From CAMLOF01 sp041913045 (GTDB lineage: Bacteria; Pseudomonadota; Gammaproteobacteria; Burkholderiales; Burkholderiaceae_C), in NCBI GenBank assembly GCA_041913045.1, contig JAYSGB010000003.1, positions 116,137 to 180,136 on the forward strand: a stretch of DNA of 64,000 bases. The letters are read 5' to 3'. Under the pieces are notes generated by a model, which was given only the letters and a program-made list of their open reading frames with translations, did not search any database and was not told where the DNA came from. Of this stretch, positions 34,895 through 41,969 are shown one piece after another (position 1 is the first letter of the stretch; every line of letters begins with the position of its first letter). Made by a program: the position numbers and the translations under genes.

Positions 34895-34908
34895 TTCATT
34901 AATATCAA
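34895..34908 (+). promoter_or_regulatory. FNR/Anr-like half-palindrome upstream of the candidate small RNA
   Basis: TTCAT-TAAT-ATCAA differs at one position from the FNR consensus TTGAT-N4-ATCAA. Its centre is about 66 bases before the predicted RNA start. The surroundings are very AT-rich, so chance matches are more likely than usual. Confidence 0.3.
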
Positions 34909-34933
34909 TTAAAGATTTTTTTGGTCAAATATC

Positions 34934-34961
34934 TTGTTTTTTATGCCGACTCCTCTATACT
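34934..34961 (+). promoter_or_regulatory. Promoter of the candidate small RNA
   Basis: TTGTTT (34934-34939), a 16-base spacer and a strong TATACT (34956-34961) form a sigma-70 promoter in an AT-rich island. There is no open reading frame with a ribosome binding site between it and the terminator at 35041-35072. Confidence 0.6.
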
Positions 34962-34967
34962 TTCACT

Positions 34968-35072
34968 GGGCTGTCTTTGACAGCTCCCCGCTTTTCCTCC
35001 CTGAGCGGGTGCCTTTGTGTGTGACAGCAAAAAGGCTTCCATCCCGGCCCCTTTAGGGTCGGGATTTTTTTT
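34968..35072 (+). ncRNA. Candidate small RNA of about 105 nt with four hairpins
   Basis: Between a good promoter and a strong terminator the sequence folds into successive hairpins. They are CTGTC/GACAG (34971-34983), CCCGCT/AGCGGG (34987-35009), GCCTTT/AAAGGC (35011-35036) and the terminator stem. The second loop carries TTTTCCTCCCTG, an anti-Shine-Dalgarno-like CCUCCC. That loop resembles the C/U-rich loops of the cuckoo-type proteobacterial small RNAs (from memory). No coding potential is evident. A membrane-protein gene starts 44 bp after the T tract, so the element could also act as an attenuated leader. The exact 5' end is inferred from the -10 box. Confidence 0.6.
35041..35072 (+). terminator. 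Rho-independent terminator of the candidate small RNA
   Basis: ATCCCGGCCC and GGGTCGGGAT form a 10-bp stem (one G-U pair) with a CTTTA loop, followed by eight T residues at 35065-35072. It is one of the strongest terminators in the window. Confidence 0.85.
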
Positions 35073-35116
35073 GTCTGGATGGCGGGGCCGTCAGTTGCAG
35101 CGTGTACCGTAGCGCC

Positions 35117-35527
35117 ATGGAGTCCATCGATTTCCTCCGCTTGGCATCGCTTTGCATACTGCTGGCAAGTGCCGAAACGCTCCATGGAATCGCTCGAACC
35201 ATCCTCCTTGCACCCGTGGTTGGCAAGGCGCTGGCAATCAAACTCAGCGTGGTCAGCGGAACCCTGCTCGCATTCGGACTTTGCTATTTCTTCGTCCCCA
35301 GCATCGGGGTGGCAGGGATCGGCGAACACCTGCTCTTGGGGCTGAGCCTGTCCGGGTTCATGGCCGCGTTCGATGTGGCGATCGGCAGGCTGGTCATGCG
35401 TCTCAAGTGGTCGCGCATATGGGAAGATTTTGATCCGCGGACGGGTAACTACCTTTCCATCGGACTGGTATTGCTCGCACTTTCGCCGAGCGTGGTCTGG
35501 TGGCTGCGTGGCGGCTCGGCAGCGTAA
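35117..35527 (+). CDS. Small multi-pass membrane protein, function unknown
   Basis: A 136-aa protein with about four hydrophobic helices: FLRLASLCILLASAETLHGI, ALAIKLSVVSGTLLAFGLCY, EHLLLGLSLSGFMAAFDVAI and LSIGLVLLALSPSVVWWL. Polar residues within helices (the Glu/His pair of ETLHG, and DVAIGR) might form a functional site. The first segment is also hydrophobic enough to act as a membrane anchor. I do not recognise a named family. The start at 35117 is preceded by GTAGCGCC, without a clear ribosome binding site; an ATG-less upstream extension to 35102 is possible. It follows the small-RNA terminator by 44 bp. Confidence 0.6.
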   Translation: MESIDFLRLASLCILLASAETLHGIARTILLAPVVGKALAIKLSVVSGTLLAFGLCYFFVPSIGVAGIGEHLLLGLSLSGFMAAFDVAIGRLVMRLKWSRIWEDFDPRTGNYLSIGLVLLALSPSVVWWLRGGSAA

Positions 35528-35539
35528 TTTAGAACCCTC

Positions 35540-36271
35540 TCACCCCAACAACGCCTTGGCCGCCTCGATCCGCCAGCGCAGTTCCACCGATTCGTCGTTC
35601 ATGACCGCCAGCAGAAAGCGCCTGGGGTCTTGCTCGGGCGTGTGCGGGTTGGGCGCGGCGCTGGCAGGCGCCGGTGCTGCGGCTGGCTCAAGGGGCTGCG
35701 CCAGTTCGGTCAGCACGCGCTGGAAGTCCCCCGGCTTGATGCACTGCACGCGCGACAGCAGGTCGGCCTGCGCTTCGGCGTTGGGCGTGAAGTCCAGCCA
35801 CGCGTCGTCGGCAAACATGGTGAGCAGCTCCGGCGCCACAAAGGCGGACCAGTGGCCCGAAACCTCTTGTTCGGCGGGAACCAGTCGGGCGTGCACCGGG
35901 CTGGCGCCCGCTTGCGGCGCCAGCGGCAGAATCCGCACACGCCGCGCGGGCACGTCTGCCAGGTAGCGCTGGCGCAGGCCTTCGAGGAAGGCGTGTGCGT
36001 CGGCCAGCGGAACGGGTTCCAGCAGGGAAAACCAAAGTTGGTAGCCGTCCACCCCAGACACGGCAATGGCCGGTGCGGGCAAACCCAGATCACCCTGCAC
36101 GCCTTGCCACAGGGCTGTCAGCTTGTCCCATTCGGCGGGCTGGACCAGCTCCAGCACCAAGGCACGCACCAAGCCGTCGGGGCTGGTCAGGTCATTGATG
36201 GGATCAGGAAGAAGAAACAGCCGACGCTGTTCGGCTTGCAGTCTGTTCATGGGCGCGCTGTGAATGGACAT
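35540..36271 (-). CDS. Conserved hypothetical cytoplasmic protein
   Basis: A 243-aa protein without signal peptide or membrane helix that I do not recognise. Residues 1-45 contain a basic stretch (MNRLQAEQRRLFLLPDP). The centre has the well-defined segment GVDGYQLWFSLLEPVPLADAHAFLEGLRQRYL, split here by its helix start at ADAHAF. The region at about 180-205 is Ala/Pro-rich (PAAAPAPASAAPNPHTP) and links to a last helical piece (VELRWRIEAAKALLG). The start could be 36271 or 36250. It converges on the 35117-35527 gene with a 12-bp gap. Confidence 0.6.
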   Translation of the reverse strand: MSIHSAPMNRLQAEQRRLFLLPDPINDLTSPDGLVRALVLELVQPAEWDKLTALWQGVQGDLGLPAPAIAVSGVDGYQLWFSLLEPVPLADAHAFLEGLRQRYLADVPARRVRILPLAPQAGASPVHARLVPAEQEVSGHWSAFVAPELLTMFADDAWLDFTPNAEAQADLLSRVQCIKPGDFQRVLTELAQPLEPAAAPAPASAAPNPHTPEQDPRRFLLAVMNDESVELRWRIEAAKALLG

Positions 36272-36373
36272 GCGGCGAATGTGCCACAAGGCGCGACGCG
36301 ACTGCGCGAATGACCACCGTGGCGTCAACGCTCATGCGCTGGCACTGGGGGCAACCCCGGCGGAAAGGATGGG

Positions 36374-36514
36374 TCAGGAGCGGTGGGACTGGGCAGATTC
36401 GCTGCGCACGGCCTGTTCGGGCTGCAGCGGGCCTTGCAGGCCGACTTGGCGGTACAGGAACACGCCGAAGAGGGCCAGACCAGCGATTCCGATCACGTAG
36501 AGTTCCAGGGGCAT
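36374..36514 (-). CDS. Small single-helix membrane protein (46 aa)
   Basis: A 46-aa frame with start ATG at 36514. An N-terminal helix (LELYVIGIAGLALFGVFLY) is followed by a hydrophilic tail (RQVGLQGPLQPEQAVRSES). GAGAAG lies about 8 bases before the ATG. A near-consensus FNR/Anr-type dyad is 22 bp upstream, which hints at expression under oxygen limitation. Its size and topology resemble the small subunits of membrane oxidases, but no oxidase gene is adjacent, so I give it no function. Confidence 0.5.
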   Translation of the reverse strand: MPLELYVIGIAGLALFGVFLYRQVGLQGPLQPEQAVRSESAQSHRS

Positions 36515-36535
36515 GGGGTGCTTCTCAAGGCTGGA

Positions 36536-36549
36536 TTGACAAATATCAA
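36536..36549. promoter_or_regulatory. FNR/Anr/CRP-family binding site candidate
   Basis: TTGAC-AAAT-ATCAA matches TTGAT-N4-ATCAA at 9 of 10 positions and lies in a perfect 18-bp dyad, GATTGA-N6-TCAATC (36534-36551). It precedes the 46-aa membrane protein gene. The closeness to the start codon (22 bp) would favour repression or a very short leader. Confidence 0.45.
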
Positions 36550-36621
36550 TCGAACCTTATGCGCCCGGGCCCCCGCCCGCAACAGGGTTTTCCTGGGTCT
36601 GTGCCGCCTGGGTGACAGGGC

Positions 36622-38301
36622 TCAGAGCTGCTTGCCCTGCCCTGGCGAGCAGGTGGACAGGAGGTCCTGCGCGGCGTCGTGCACCGCCGTGCGCACGCCT
36701 GCCATGCCCAGCACGGTGTGGAAGAGGTTGTCGTGCGACCAGGGCTGTTTGGCGGCAGCATTCGCGCATTTGAGCGTGGGGCCGTGGCGGCTCTGCCATG
36801 CGGGCGAGAACCACATCACCATGGGAACATGGGTTTGCTCCTGGGGGGCCATGCTGTAGGGCATGCCGTGCAGGTACAGGCCTTTTTCACCGAGCGACTC
36901 GCCGTGGTCGGACACGTAGTACAGCGCCGTGGGGCGCTTTTGTTCGCGCAGCCAGGTGATGGTTTCGGCCAGGAAGTGGTCGGTGTAGCGGATGGTGTTG
37001 TCGTAGGCGTCAACAATCTGCTGCGGGGGGCATTCCTGCAGGGTGGAGCTGGTGCATTCGGGCCCGAAAGGCTTGAAGTTGGCTGGGGTGCGCTTGTAAT
37101 AGGCCGGGCCGTGGCTGCCCATCTGGTGCAGCACGACGACGGTGCCGCGCGCACGCCGTGCGGGGTCGAGCTTTTCGAGCTGGCCGGGCAGTTCGCGCAG
37201 CATCACTTCGTCGAAGCACTCGCCGTCTTCACACAAGCCGGGCACGTTGAGCGTGCGCGTTTCGGCATGGGGCACGCGGTCGCACACGCCCTTGCAGCCA
37301 GACTGGTTGTCCAGCCAGAGCACGGCCAGGCCTGCGCGTTGCAGCACGTCGAGCAGGTTTTCCTGGCGGGTGTCGGCGTCGTACCGAGCGCGCCCTTGGC
37401 CCGAGAAGATACAGGGCACCGAGGTTTGCGTGTTGGTGCCGCAGGAGCTGACGTTGGAGAAATAGGCCAGTTCACCTTCGTCGCGGAGGCGGGCCAGGCG
37501 GGGGGTGGTGTCGCGCGCATAGCCGCCCAGGCCGAAGTTGGCGGCACGGGCGGTTTCGCCCACCACCAGCACGATGAGGGGAGCGTTGTCGGCAGTGTCC
37601 GCTGCGGCGGCGGGGAGCGTGGCGTCTTCACCCAGAGGCAGCAGGGGTTGCTGCGCATGCGCCGCGCGGCCCACGGCGTTGCGCGTGACGGCATAGACCG
37701 TGTTGAACGGGTTGATCATGTAGCGCAAGGGCTTGTGGTTGCGCATGAGGGAGGCCAGGTCCTGGAATGACAGCCACAGCAGCACGACGGCCGCCAGCAA
37801 GGCCAGCACGCCCACACCCAGTTGGCGCGGCAACAGGCGGCGCACCGGCACGGCACGCACCGGCTGGCGCCACCACCACCAGCCCGGCAGCACCACGCCC
37901 GCCAGCAGGGCCACGGCCATGGTGCCGCTGAGCAGGTCGCGCACCTCGCGGGCGTCGGTGTTGAGCGCGTTGGCCAGCATGGTCGGGTCGATCACCACGC
38001 CGTAGCTGCGCATGAAGTAGCTGGCGCCCGCTGCGGTGAGCAGCAGCACCAGCCCCGCAGGCTTGAGCCAGCGCGGCCACACCCACAGCGACAAGAAGGT
38101 GAGCGTGACGCCCAGCAGCACAAGCGCCCAGGCGGAAAGGGTGAGTGCGGCGTGCCAGCCATGGCTTTCGGGCAAGGCCCACAGCGCCATCCACAGCGGC
38201 AAGTTGCCCAGGGTGGCCAGCCACAGGGCAAGCACGCCCAGCAAGGCGGTGGGGTGCCAAGGGTTGCGGGCGGCGGCTGGCGCGGTGGAAGCAGTGGGCA
38301 T
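36622..38301 (-). CDS. eptA: Lipid A phosphoethanolamine transferase (EptA/MCR family)
   Basis: A 559-aa inner-membrane enzyme that adds phosphoethanolamine from phosphatidylethanolamine to lipid A, lowering negative charge. Five N-terminal helices (to about 195) precede a periplasmic sulfatase-fold domain. The catalytic threonine lies in SSCGTNTQTSVPCIFS, and zinc ligands occur in VVGETARAANFGLGGYARD, SDHGESLGEKG and THVPMVMWFS. Six or more cysteines are placed as in EptA/MCR for disulfides. By family knowledge such enzymes confer polymyxin tolerance. It lies 57 bp after a PmrB-like kinase gene, which with its regulator probably controls it. EptB or EptC-type specificity is possible. Confidence 0.85.
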   Translation of the reverse strand: MPTASTAPAAARNPWHPTALLGVLALWLATLGNLPLWMALWALPESHGWHAALTLSAWALVLLGVTLTFLSLWVWPRWLKPAGLVLLLTAAGASYFMRSYGVVIDPTMLANALNTDAREVRDLLSGTMAVALLAGVVLPGWWWWRQPVRAVPVRRLLPRQLGVGVLALLAAVVLLWLSFQDLASLMRNHKPLRYMINPFNTVYAVTRNAVGRAAHAQQPLLPLGEDATLPAAAADTADNAPLIVLVVGETARAANFGLGGYARDTTPRLARLRDEGELAYFSNVSSCGTNTQTSVPCIFSGQGRARYDADTRQENLLDVLQRAGLAVLWLDNQSGCKGVCDRVPHAETRTLNVPGLCEDGECFDEVMLRELPGQLEKLDPARRARGTVVVLHQMGSHGPAYYKRTPANFKPFGPECTSSTLQECPPQQIVDAYDNTIRYTDHFLAETITWLREQKRPTALYYVSDHGESLGEKGLYLHGMPYSMAPQEQTHVPMVMWFSPAWQSRHGPTLKCANAAAKQPWSHDNLFHTVLGMAGVRTAVHDAAQDLLSTCSPGQGKQL

Positions 38302-38346
38302 GTGTGAAGAATGGGCAGCGAACTGCCGCGATTCTTCTGGGCCAGC

Positions 38347-38363
38347 CTTATCGCAGGATTAAC
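38347..38363 (-). promoter_or_regulatory. Degenerate PmrA-box-like repeat before eptA
   Basis: On the minus strand GTTAAT-CCTGC-GATAAG resembles the PmrA box YTTAAK-N5-YTTAAK at 9 of 12 positions. It overlaps the last codons of the kinase gene, 46 bp before the eptA start. Confidence 0.3.
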
Positions 38364-39726
38364 GCTGCGCCGGGGTTGCTGGCCAGACCAGGGCGTAGCA
38401 GGTGGTGAAGGGCGACGTGCCCTGGCCCTGGCGCAACTGGATGCCGTGCGCGTCGGCAATGCGTTGCACCAGCGTCAGGCCCACGCCCATGCCGGGGCGG
38501 GCGCTGCTCTGCGGGCCGTGGCGGGCACCGTCGTCGCTGACGGACAGCTCCACCGCACCGCCCTCACCCCGCGCAACGCGCACCTCGATCTGTGTGCCCG
38601 CCGGGGTGTGGCGCAAGGCGTTGTCCACCAGATTGCGCAGCGCCAGTTCGAGCATGGCCGCCCGCCCGGGCACGGTCAAGACAGACTCGGGGGCTTCCAG
38701 CCACAGCTCCTGCCCCAGTTCGTGCGCCTGGGGCACATGCTCGCTGGTCACCTGGCGCGCCAGAGCGCACAGGTCCACGGGCTGCTCGACCCCGGCGTCC
38801 AGCCCTTGTACTCGAGCCAGGTCCAGCAGCTGGGAAAGAATGCGGCCAGCGCGCATCGCGTCTTGTTCGACTTGGCGCAGGGCGGCCACGCGCACGTCCG
38901 GCGCTTCGCCTTCGCGGGCCAGGTGGGCCTGCAAGACCATGGCCGCCAGGGGTGTGCGCAGTTCGTGGGCCACGTCAGACGTGAAGCGCCGCTCGCGCTG
39001 CCACTGGGCCTGCAGGCGTTCCACCAGGGCATTGATGGCGCTGACCGTGCTGGCCAGCTCGCGAAAGGACTGGTGCGCGGGCAGCGTCTGACCGGAATCG
39101 ATGTCCAGCGTGTCGATGGCGCTGGACAGCTCGTTGAGCGGGCGCAGACCGCGCCGGATGGCCCAGCCCAGCAGCAGCGCCACCAGGGGCAGCAGCACCA
39201 GGGCGGGCCGCACGATGTGTTCGGCGATGTCGCGCCCCAGGGCAGCGTGCCGGTGGGTGTCCACCATCACCGCCACACGGCGCGGCAAGTTGCCGGGCCC
39301 CGCCGCATCGGCCACGAACAGGCGCCAGGTGCGCACCTCCCCCTTGAGGGTCAACACCAGTGTGTGATGCCCGGCAACCAAGGTCGGCGGAAGACTCTGA
39401 GCCATGTCGTGGGTGTCCCAAGCCAGGCTCCCACCCTCCCAGGCCACGACGCGCAGCTCGGGGGAGTATCCGTCAGCAAAAGGATTGCGGCGTGACGGGC
39501 GCGGAGGCTGGTCTATGGGGTCAAGCTCGCCCAGCCCAGCCTGGCGCAACAGCAGTTCGGCGGTGGAGACGAGCTGGCCGTCGGTGATTTCCTCGGCCTC
39601 GTGCACGCCGGTGTAGTACGACACTCCGGCCAGCACGACCCAGATGGCCAGCAGCGCCAATAACGTCCAACCCCACAGGTAACGCCTGAGCAAGCGTGGA
39701 GCGTTGGCAGGGCGTGGGACTTGCAT
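38359..39726 (-). CDS. Sensor histidine kinase, PmrB/QseC-like
   Basis: A 455-aa membrane kinase. Helix 1 (LLALLAIWVVLAGVSYY), a periplasmic domain of about 120 residues, helix 2 (RPALVLLPLVALLLGWAIRRG), HAMP, then the H-box SDVAHELRTPLAAMVLQAHL, the N-box NLVDNALRHTP and a G region VSDDGARHGPQ...GMGVGLTLVQRI. The start codon overlaps the regulator's stop (TGATG), so the two are coupled. With eptA just downstream and a PAP2 phosphatase divergent, it most likely senses envelope cation or peptide stress as PmrB does. QseC, the closest relative by domain order, is the alternative name. Confidence 0.85.
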   Translation of the reverse strand: MQVPRPANAPRLLRRYLWGWTLLALLAIWVVLAGVSYYTGVHEAEEITDGQLVSTAELLLRQAGLGELDPIDQPPRPSRRNPFADGYSPELRVVAWEGGSLAWDTHDMAQSLPPTLVAGHHTLVLTLKGEVRTWRLFVADAAGPGNLPRRVAVMVDTHRHAALGRDIAEHIVRPALVLLPLVALLLGWAIRRGLRPLNELSSAIDTLDIDSGQTLPAHQSFRELASTVSAINALVERLQAQWQRERRFTSDVAHELRTPLAAMVLQAHLAREGEAPDVRVAALRQVEQDAMRAGRILSQLLDLARVQGLDAGVEQPVDLCALARQVTSEHVPQAHELGQELWLEAPESVLTVPGRAAMLELALRNLVDNALRHTPAGTQIEVRVARGEGGAVELSVSDDGARHGPQSSARPGMGVGLTLVQRIADAHGIQLRQGQGTSPFTTCYALVWPATPAQR

Positions 39727-40400
39727 CAGGCGCCCTCCGCGCCGGGCCGGGGTACGTAGTAGCCCACGCCGCGCACGGTCTTGACCAGGCCTTCACCCAG
39801 CTTGCGCCGCAGGTGGTGCATGTGCACTTCCAGGGCGTTGCTTTCCAGCGCTTCGTCGAAGCCGTAGAGCGCCTCTTCCAGGCGCTGGCGCGTCACCACC
39901 TGGCCGCTGGCGCGCAGCAGCACCATCAGCAAGGCAAATTCCTTGGCGCGCAGCGTCACGGGCTGGCCCGCGCGGCGCACGGTGCGGCCCGCCGGGTCCA
40001 CCTCCAGGTCGCCATGGTGCAGCACGGGGGAAGCACGACCCTCGCTGCGGCGCAGCGCCACCCGCATGCGGGCCAGCAACTCCTCGGGCTCGAAGGGTTT
40101 GACGATGTAGTCGTCGGCGCCCTGATCCAGCCCCGCCACGCGGTCCGGCAGGGCGTCGCGGGCGGTCATGATGAGCACGGGCATGGGCTGGCCGCTGGCG
40201 CGCAGGCGACGCAGCCAGTCGATGCCGTCACCGTCTGGCAGGTTGAGGTCGAGCAGCACCAGGTCGAAGGTTTCGACCTGCAGGGCGGCGCTGGCCTGGC
40301 CCAGCGTGACGCACACGTCCACGGCGTAGCCAGCAGCCTTGAGCGTGGCCGCCAGGCCGTTGGCGATACCCGCGTCGTCTTCCACGATCAGCACACGCAT
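39726..40400 (-). CDS. OmpR-family response regulator, PmrA/QseB-like
   Basis: A 224-aa regulator. The receiver has the acidic pair VEDDAG, the phospho-acceptor Asp in VLLDLNLPDGDG, and Lys in DDYIVKPFEPEEL. The C-terminal winged helix (LEVHMHHLRRKLGEGLVKTVRGVGYYV) binds tandem repeats. It is the first gene of the regulator-kinase-eptA run. In the 142-bp gap to the divergent PAP2 gene lies TTTAAG-N5-CTTAAC, an 11/12 match to a PmrA box, which supports a PmrA-type target set and autoregulation. Confidence 0.88.
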   Translation of the reverse strand: MRVLIVEDDAGIANGLAATLKAAGYAVDVCVTLGQASAALQVETFDLVLLDLNLPDGDGIDWLRRLRASGQPMPVLIMTARDALPDRVAGLDQGADDYIVKPFEPEELLARMRVALRRSEGRASPVLHHGDLEVDPAGRTVRRAGQPVTLRAKEFALLMVLLRASGQVVTRQRLEEALYGFDEALESNALEVHMHHLRRKLGEGLVKTVRGVGYYVPRPGAEGA

Positions 40401-40502
40401 GGTGGGGGTTTCCTCCTGGCCCGGCTTGCGCGGGCGCTTTGGTCTGGGTACTTCTTGGGGATTGTCTCAGTTCAACCGAGCCCGGCAGCATGCCAGCGCA
40501 TC

Positions 40503-40519
40503 TTTAAGGCTGGCTTAAC
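40503..40519 (+). promoter_or_regulatory. PmrA-box-like direct repeat
   Basis: TTTAAG (40503-40508), GCTGG, CTTAAC (40514-40519) matches YTTAAK-N5-YTTAAK at 11 of 12 positions. It lies between the divergent regulator gene and the PAP2 gene, 23 bp before the latter's ATG, and could control both. Confidence 0.55.
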
Positions 40520-40542
40520 CCGGCATGTGTTCAATCGCGGGC

Positions 40543-41247
40543 ATGACGACCCTGGCCCTGCCTTACCCTCACCCTCTGCTGCGTCGGCTGTGGCTGGCAT
40601 CGTTCGCCCTGCTGGGCGCCACGCTGGCCTGGGACGCCAGCGGCCTGGACCGCACGGTGATGCACTGGCTGGCCGACGGCAGCGGTTTTGCATTGCGCCA
40701 CCAGTGGCTGCTGGAGCGTGTGCTGCACGACGTGGCCCGCCAACTGGCCACCTTGGCCTTTTTGGTGTTGGTAGCAATGGTGTTGCTGCCCCTGGGGCCG
40801 ATGCGCCAGCTGAGCCGCTGGCAGCGGGCCGAGATCGCCACCGGCACCGGGCTGGCGTTGGCGGCGGTAAACGCCATCAAACGCCACAGCCTGACGAGCT
40901 GCCCCTGGGACCTGCAGGACTTTGGTGGCGTGGCCAGCTATGTGTCGCACTGGTCCTGGGGCTTGGCGGACGGTGGCGGCGGCAACTGCTTTCCCGGGGG
41001 GCATGCGTCGGCGGCGATGGCCTTTCTGGCGCTGCCCCTGCCCTGGCTGGCCAGCCACGATGCCTTGCAACGCCAACGGGGATTGCGTATGCTGGCAGGG
41101 GTATTCTTCCTGGGCCTGCTGCTGGGCCTGACCCAGACCCTGCGCGGGGCCCACTACCCCAGCCACACCTGGTGGACGGCCCTGATCTGCTGGGGCGTGG
41201 CCCTGGCCAACCATGGATTGTTCACCTTCGTCAAAGGCAAGACATGA
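40543..41247 (+). CDS. PAP2-family membrane phosphatase
   Basis: A 234-aa membrane protein with about five helices and the three PAP2 signatures: KRHSLTSCPW as the KxxxxxxRP-like region, NCFPGGHASAAMAF as PSGH, and GAHYPSHTWW as SRxxxxxHxxxD. The first Arg-Pro of the canonical motif and the last Asp are changed or shifted, as in the lipid-A-type phosphatases (LpxE/LpxT and relatives). Its position opposite the PmrA/PmrB-like operon, beside a PmrA box, suggests removal or transfer of lipid A or undecaprenyl phosphates before EptA acts. The start is 40543. The 3' end overlaps the next gene by 4 bp. Confidence 0.78.
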   Translation: MTTLALPYPHPLLRRLWLASFALLGATLAWDASGLDRTVMHWLADGSGFALRHQWLLERVLHDVARQLATLAFLVLVAMVLLPLGPMRQLSRWQRAEIATGTGLALAAVNAIKRHSLTSCPWDLQDFGGVASYVSHWSWGLADGGGGNCFPGGHASAAMAFLALPLPWLASHDALQRQRGLRMLAGVFFLGLLLGLTQTLRGAHYPSHTWWTALICWGVALANHGLFTFVKGKT

Positions 41248-41969
41248 AAAACCGCGCATTCCGCTTGCTGCAAGCCCTTGGCATGGCATCTGCCTGTGTG
41301 GCGCTCGCCGCCCCCGCCTGGGCCGCCGATCCGTTCACTGATGCAATGCAGACGGCTTACGTACCTTACCGCACAGCGCTGTTCCGCACCAACTCGGGCG
41401 ACGCGCAGGGATCGTGGCAGGCGGTGCAGCAGGCTAGCCAGGCTTGGGCACAGGTGGCGCGCCAGTTCACGGCGGCACCCGCCCCTTATGACCGCGACCC
41501 CGCTTTTTCCCGCTCGTTGGCCGAAGTGACAGCCGTGTACGACAAGGCAGCTGCCGAGGTGCAGGCCGGCCAGCTGGCGGCCGCGCACGATTCACTGGAG
41601 GCTGTGCGCGACATCCTGGCTCAGCTGCGCGAACGCAACCAGGTGGTGGTGTACAGCGACCACATGAACGCCTACCACGAGGTGATGGAACACGTGCTGG
41701 GCTTGGACCCGGCCACATTGGAGCGGCCAGAGGGCCGCATGGCGGCCATGGCCCAGACCGGGGCGATGGAGCACTTGGCCAGCCAGTTGCAGGCAAAAGC
41801 ACCGGCACAACTGCGCGACCAGGCCGAATTCAAGGAACTGCTGGGCGGTGTGCAGCAATCCGTGGCGCAGTTGAAAGACGCCCTGCTGCGCCAGGACGCC
41901 AGTGCCGCCCGCGCAGCACTGGGCAAGCTCAAGGCGCCCTACAGCAAGCTCTTCCTCAAGTTCGGCTGA
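41244..41969 (+). CDS. Exported helical protein, function unknown
   Basis: A 241-aa protein with signal peptide (LLQALGMASACVALAAPAWA, cleavage after AWA). The mature part is almost wholly helical: repeats of Ala/Gln-rich amphipathic segments such as GSWQAVQQASQAWAQVARQF and AAHDSLEAVRDILAQLRER. A Met/His/Asp cluster, VVYSDHMNAYHEVMEHVLG, could bind a metal. There is no CxxCH haem motif, so it is not a cytochrome c' despite a similar helical bundle pattern. It is coupled to the PAP2 gene by an ATGA overlap. Its 3' end overlaps the convergent P-type ATPase by 14 bp. Confidence 0.6.
   Translation: MKNRAFRLLQALGMASACVALAAPAWAADPFTDAMQTAYVPYRTALFRTNSGDAQGSWQAVQQASQAWAQVARQFTAAPAPYDRDPAFSRSLAEVTAVYDKAAAEVQAGQLAAAHDSLEAVRDILAQLRERNQVVVYSDHMNAYHEVMEHVLGLDPATLERPEGRMAAMAQTGAMEHLASQLQAKAPAQLRDQAEFKELLGGVQQSVAQLKDALLRQDASAARAALGKLKAPYSKLFLKFG

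Noticed and set aside
39696..41243. A plus-strand extension of the 41244 gene back over the two-component genes
   Set aside because: The true start is the ATG at 41244 with a signal peptide and an ATGA overlap with the PAP2 gene.
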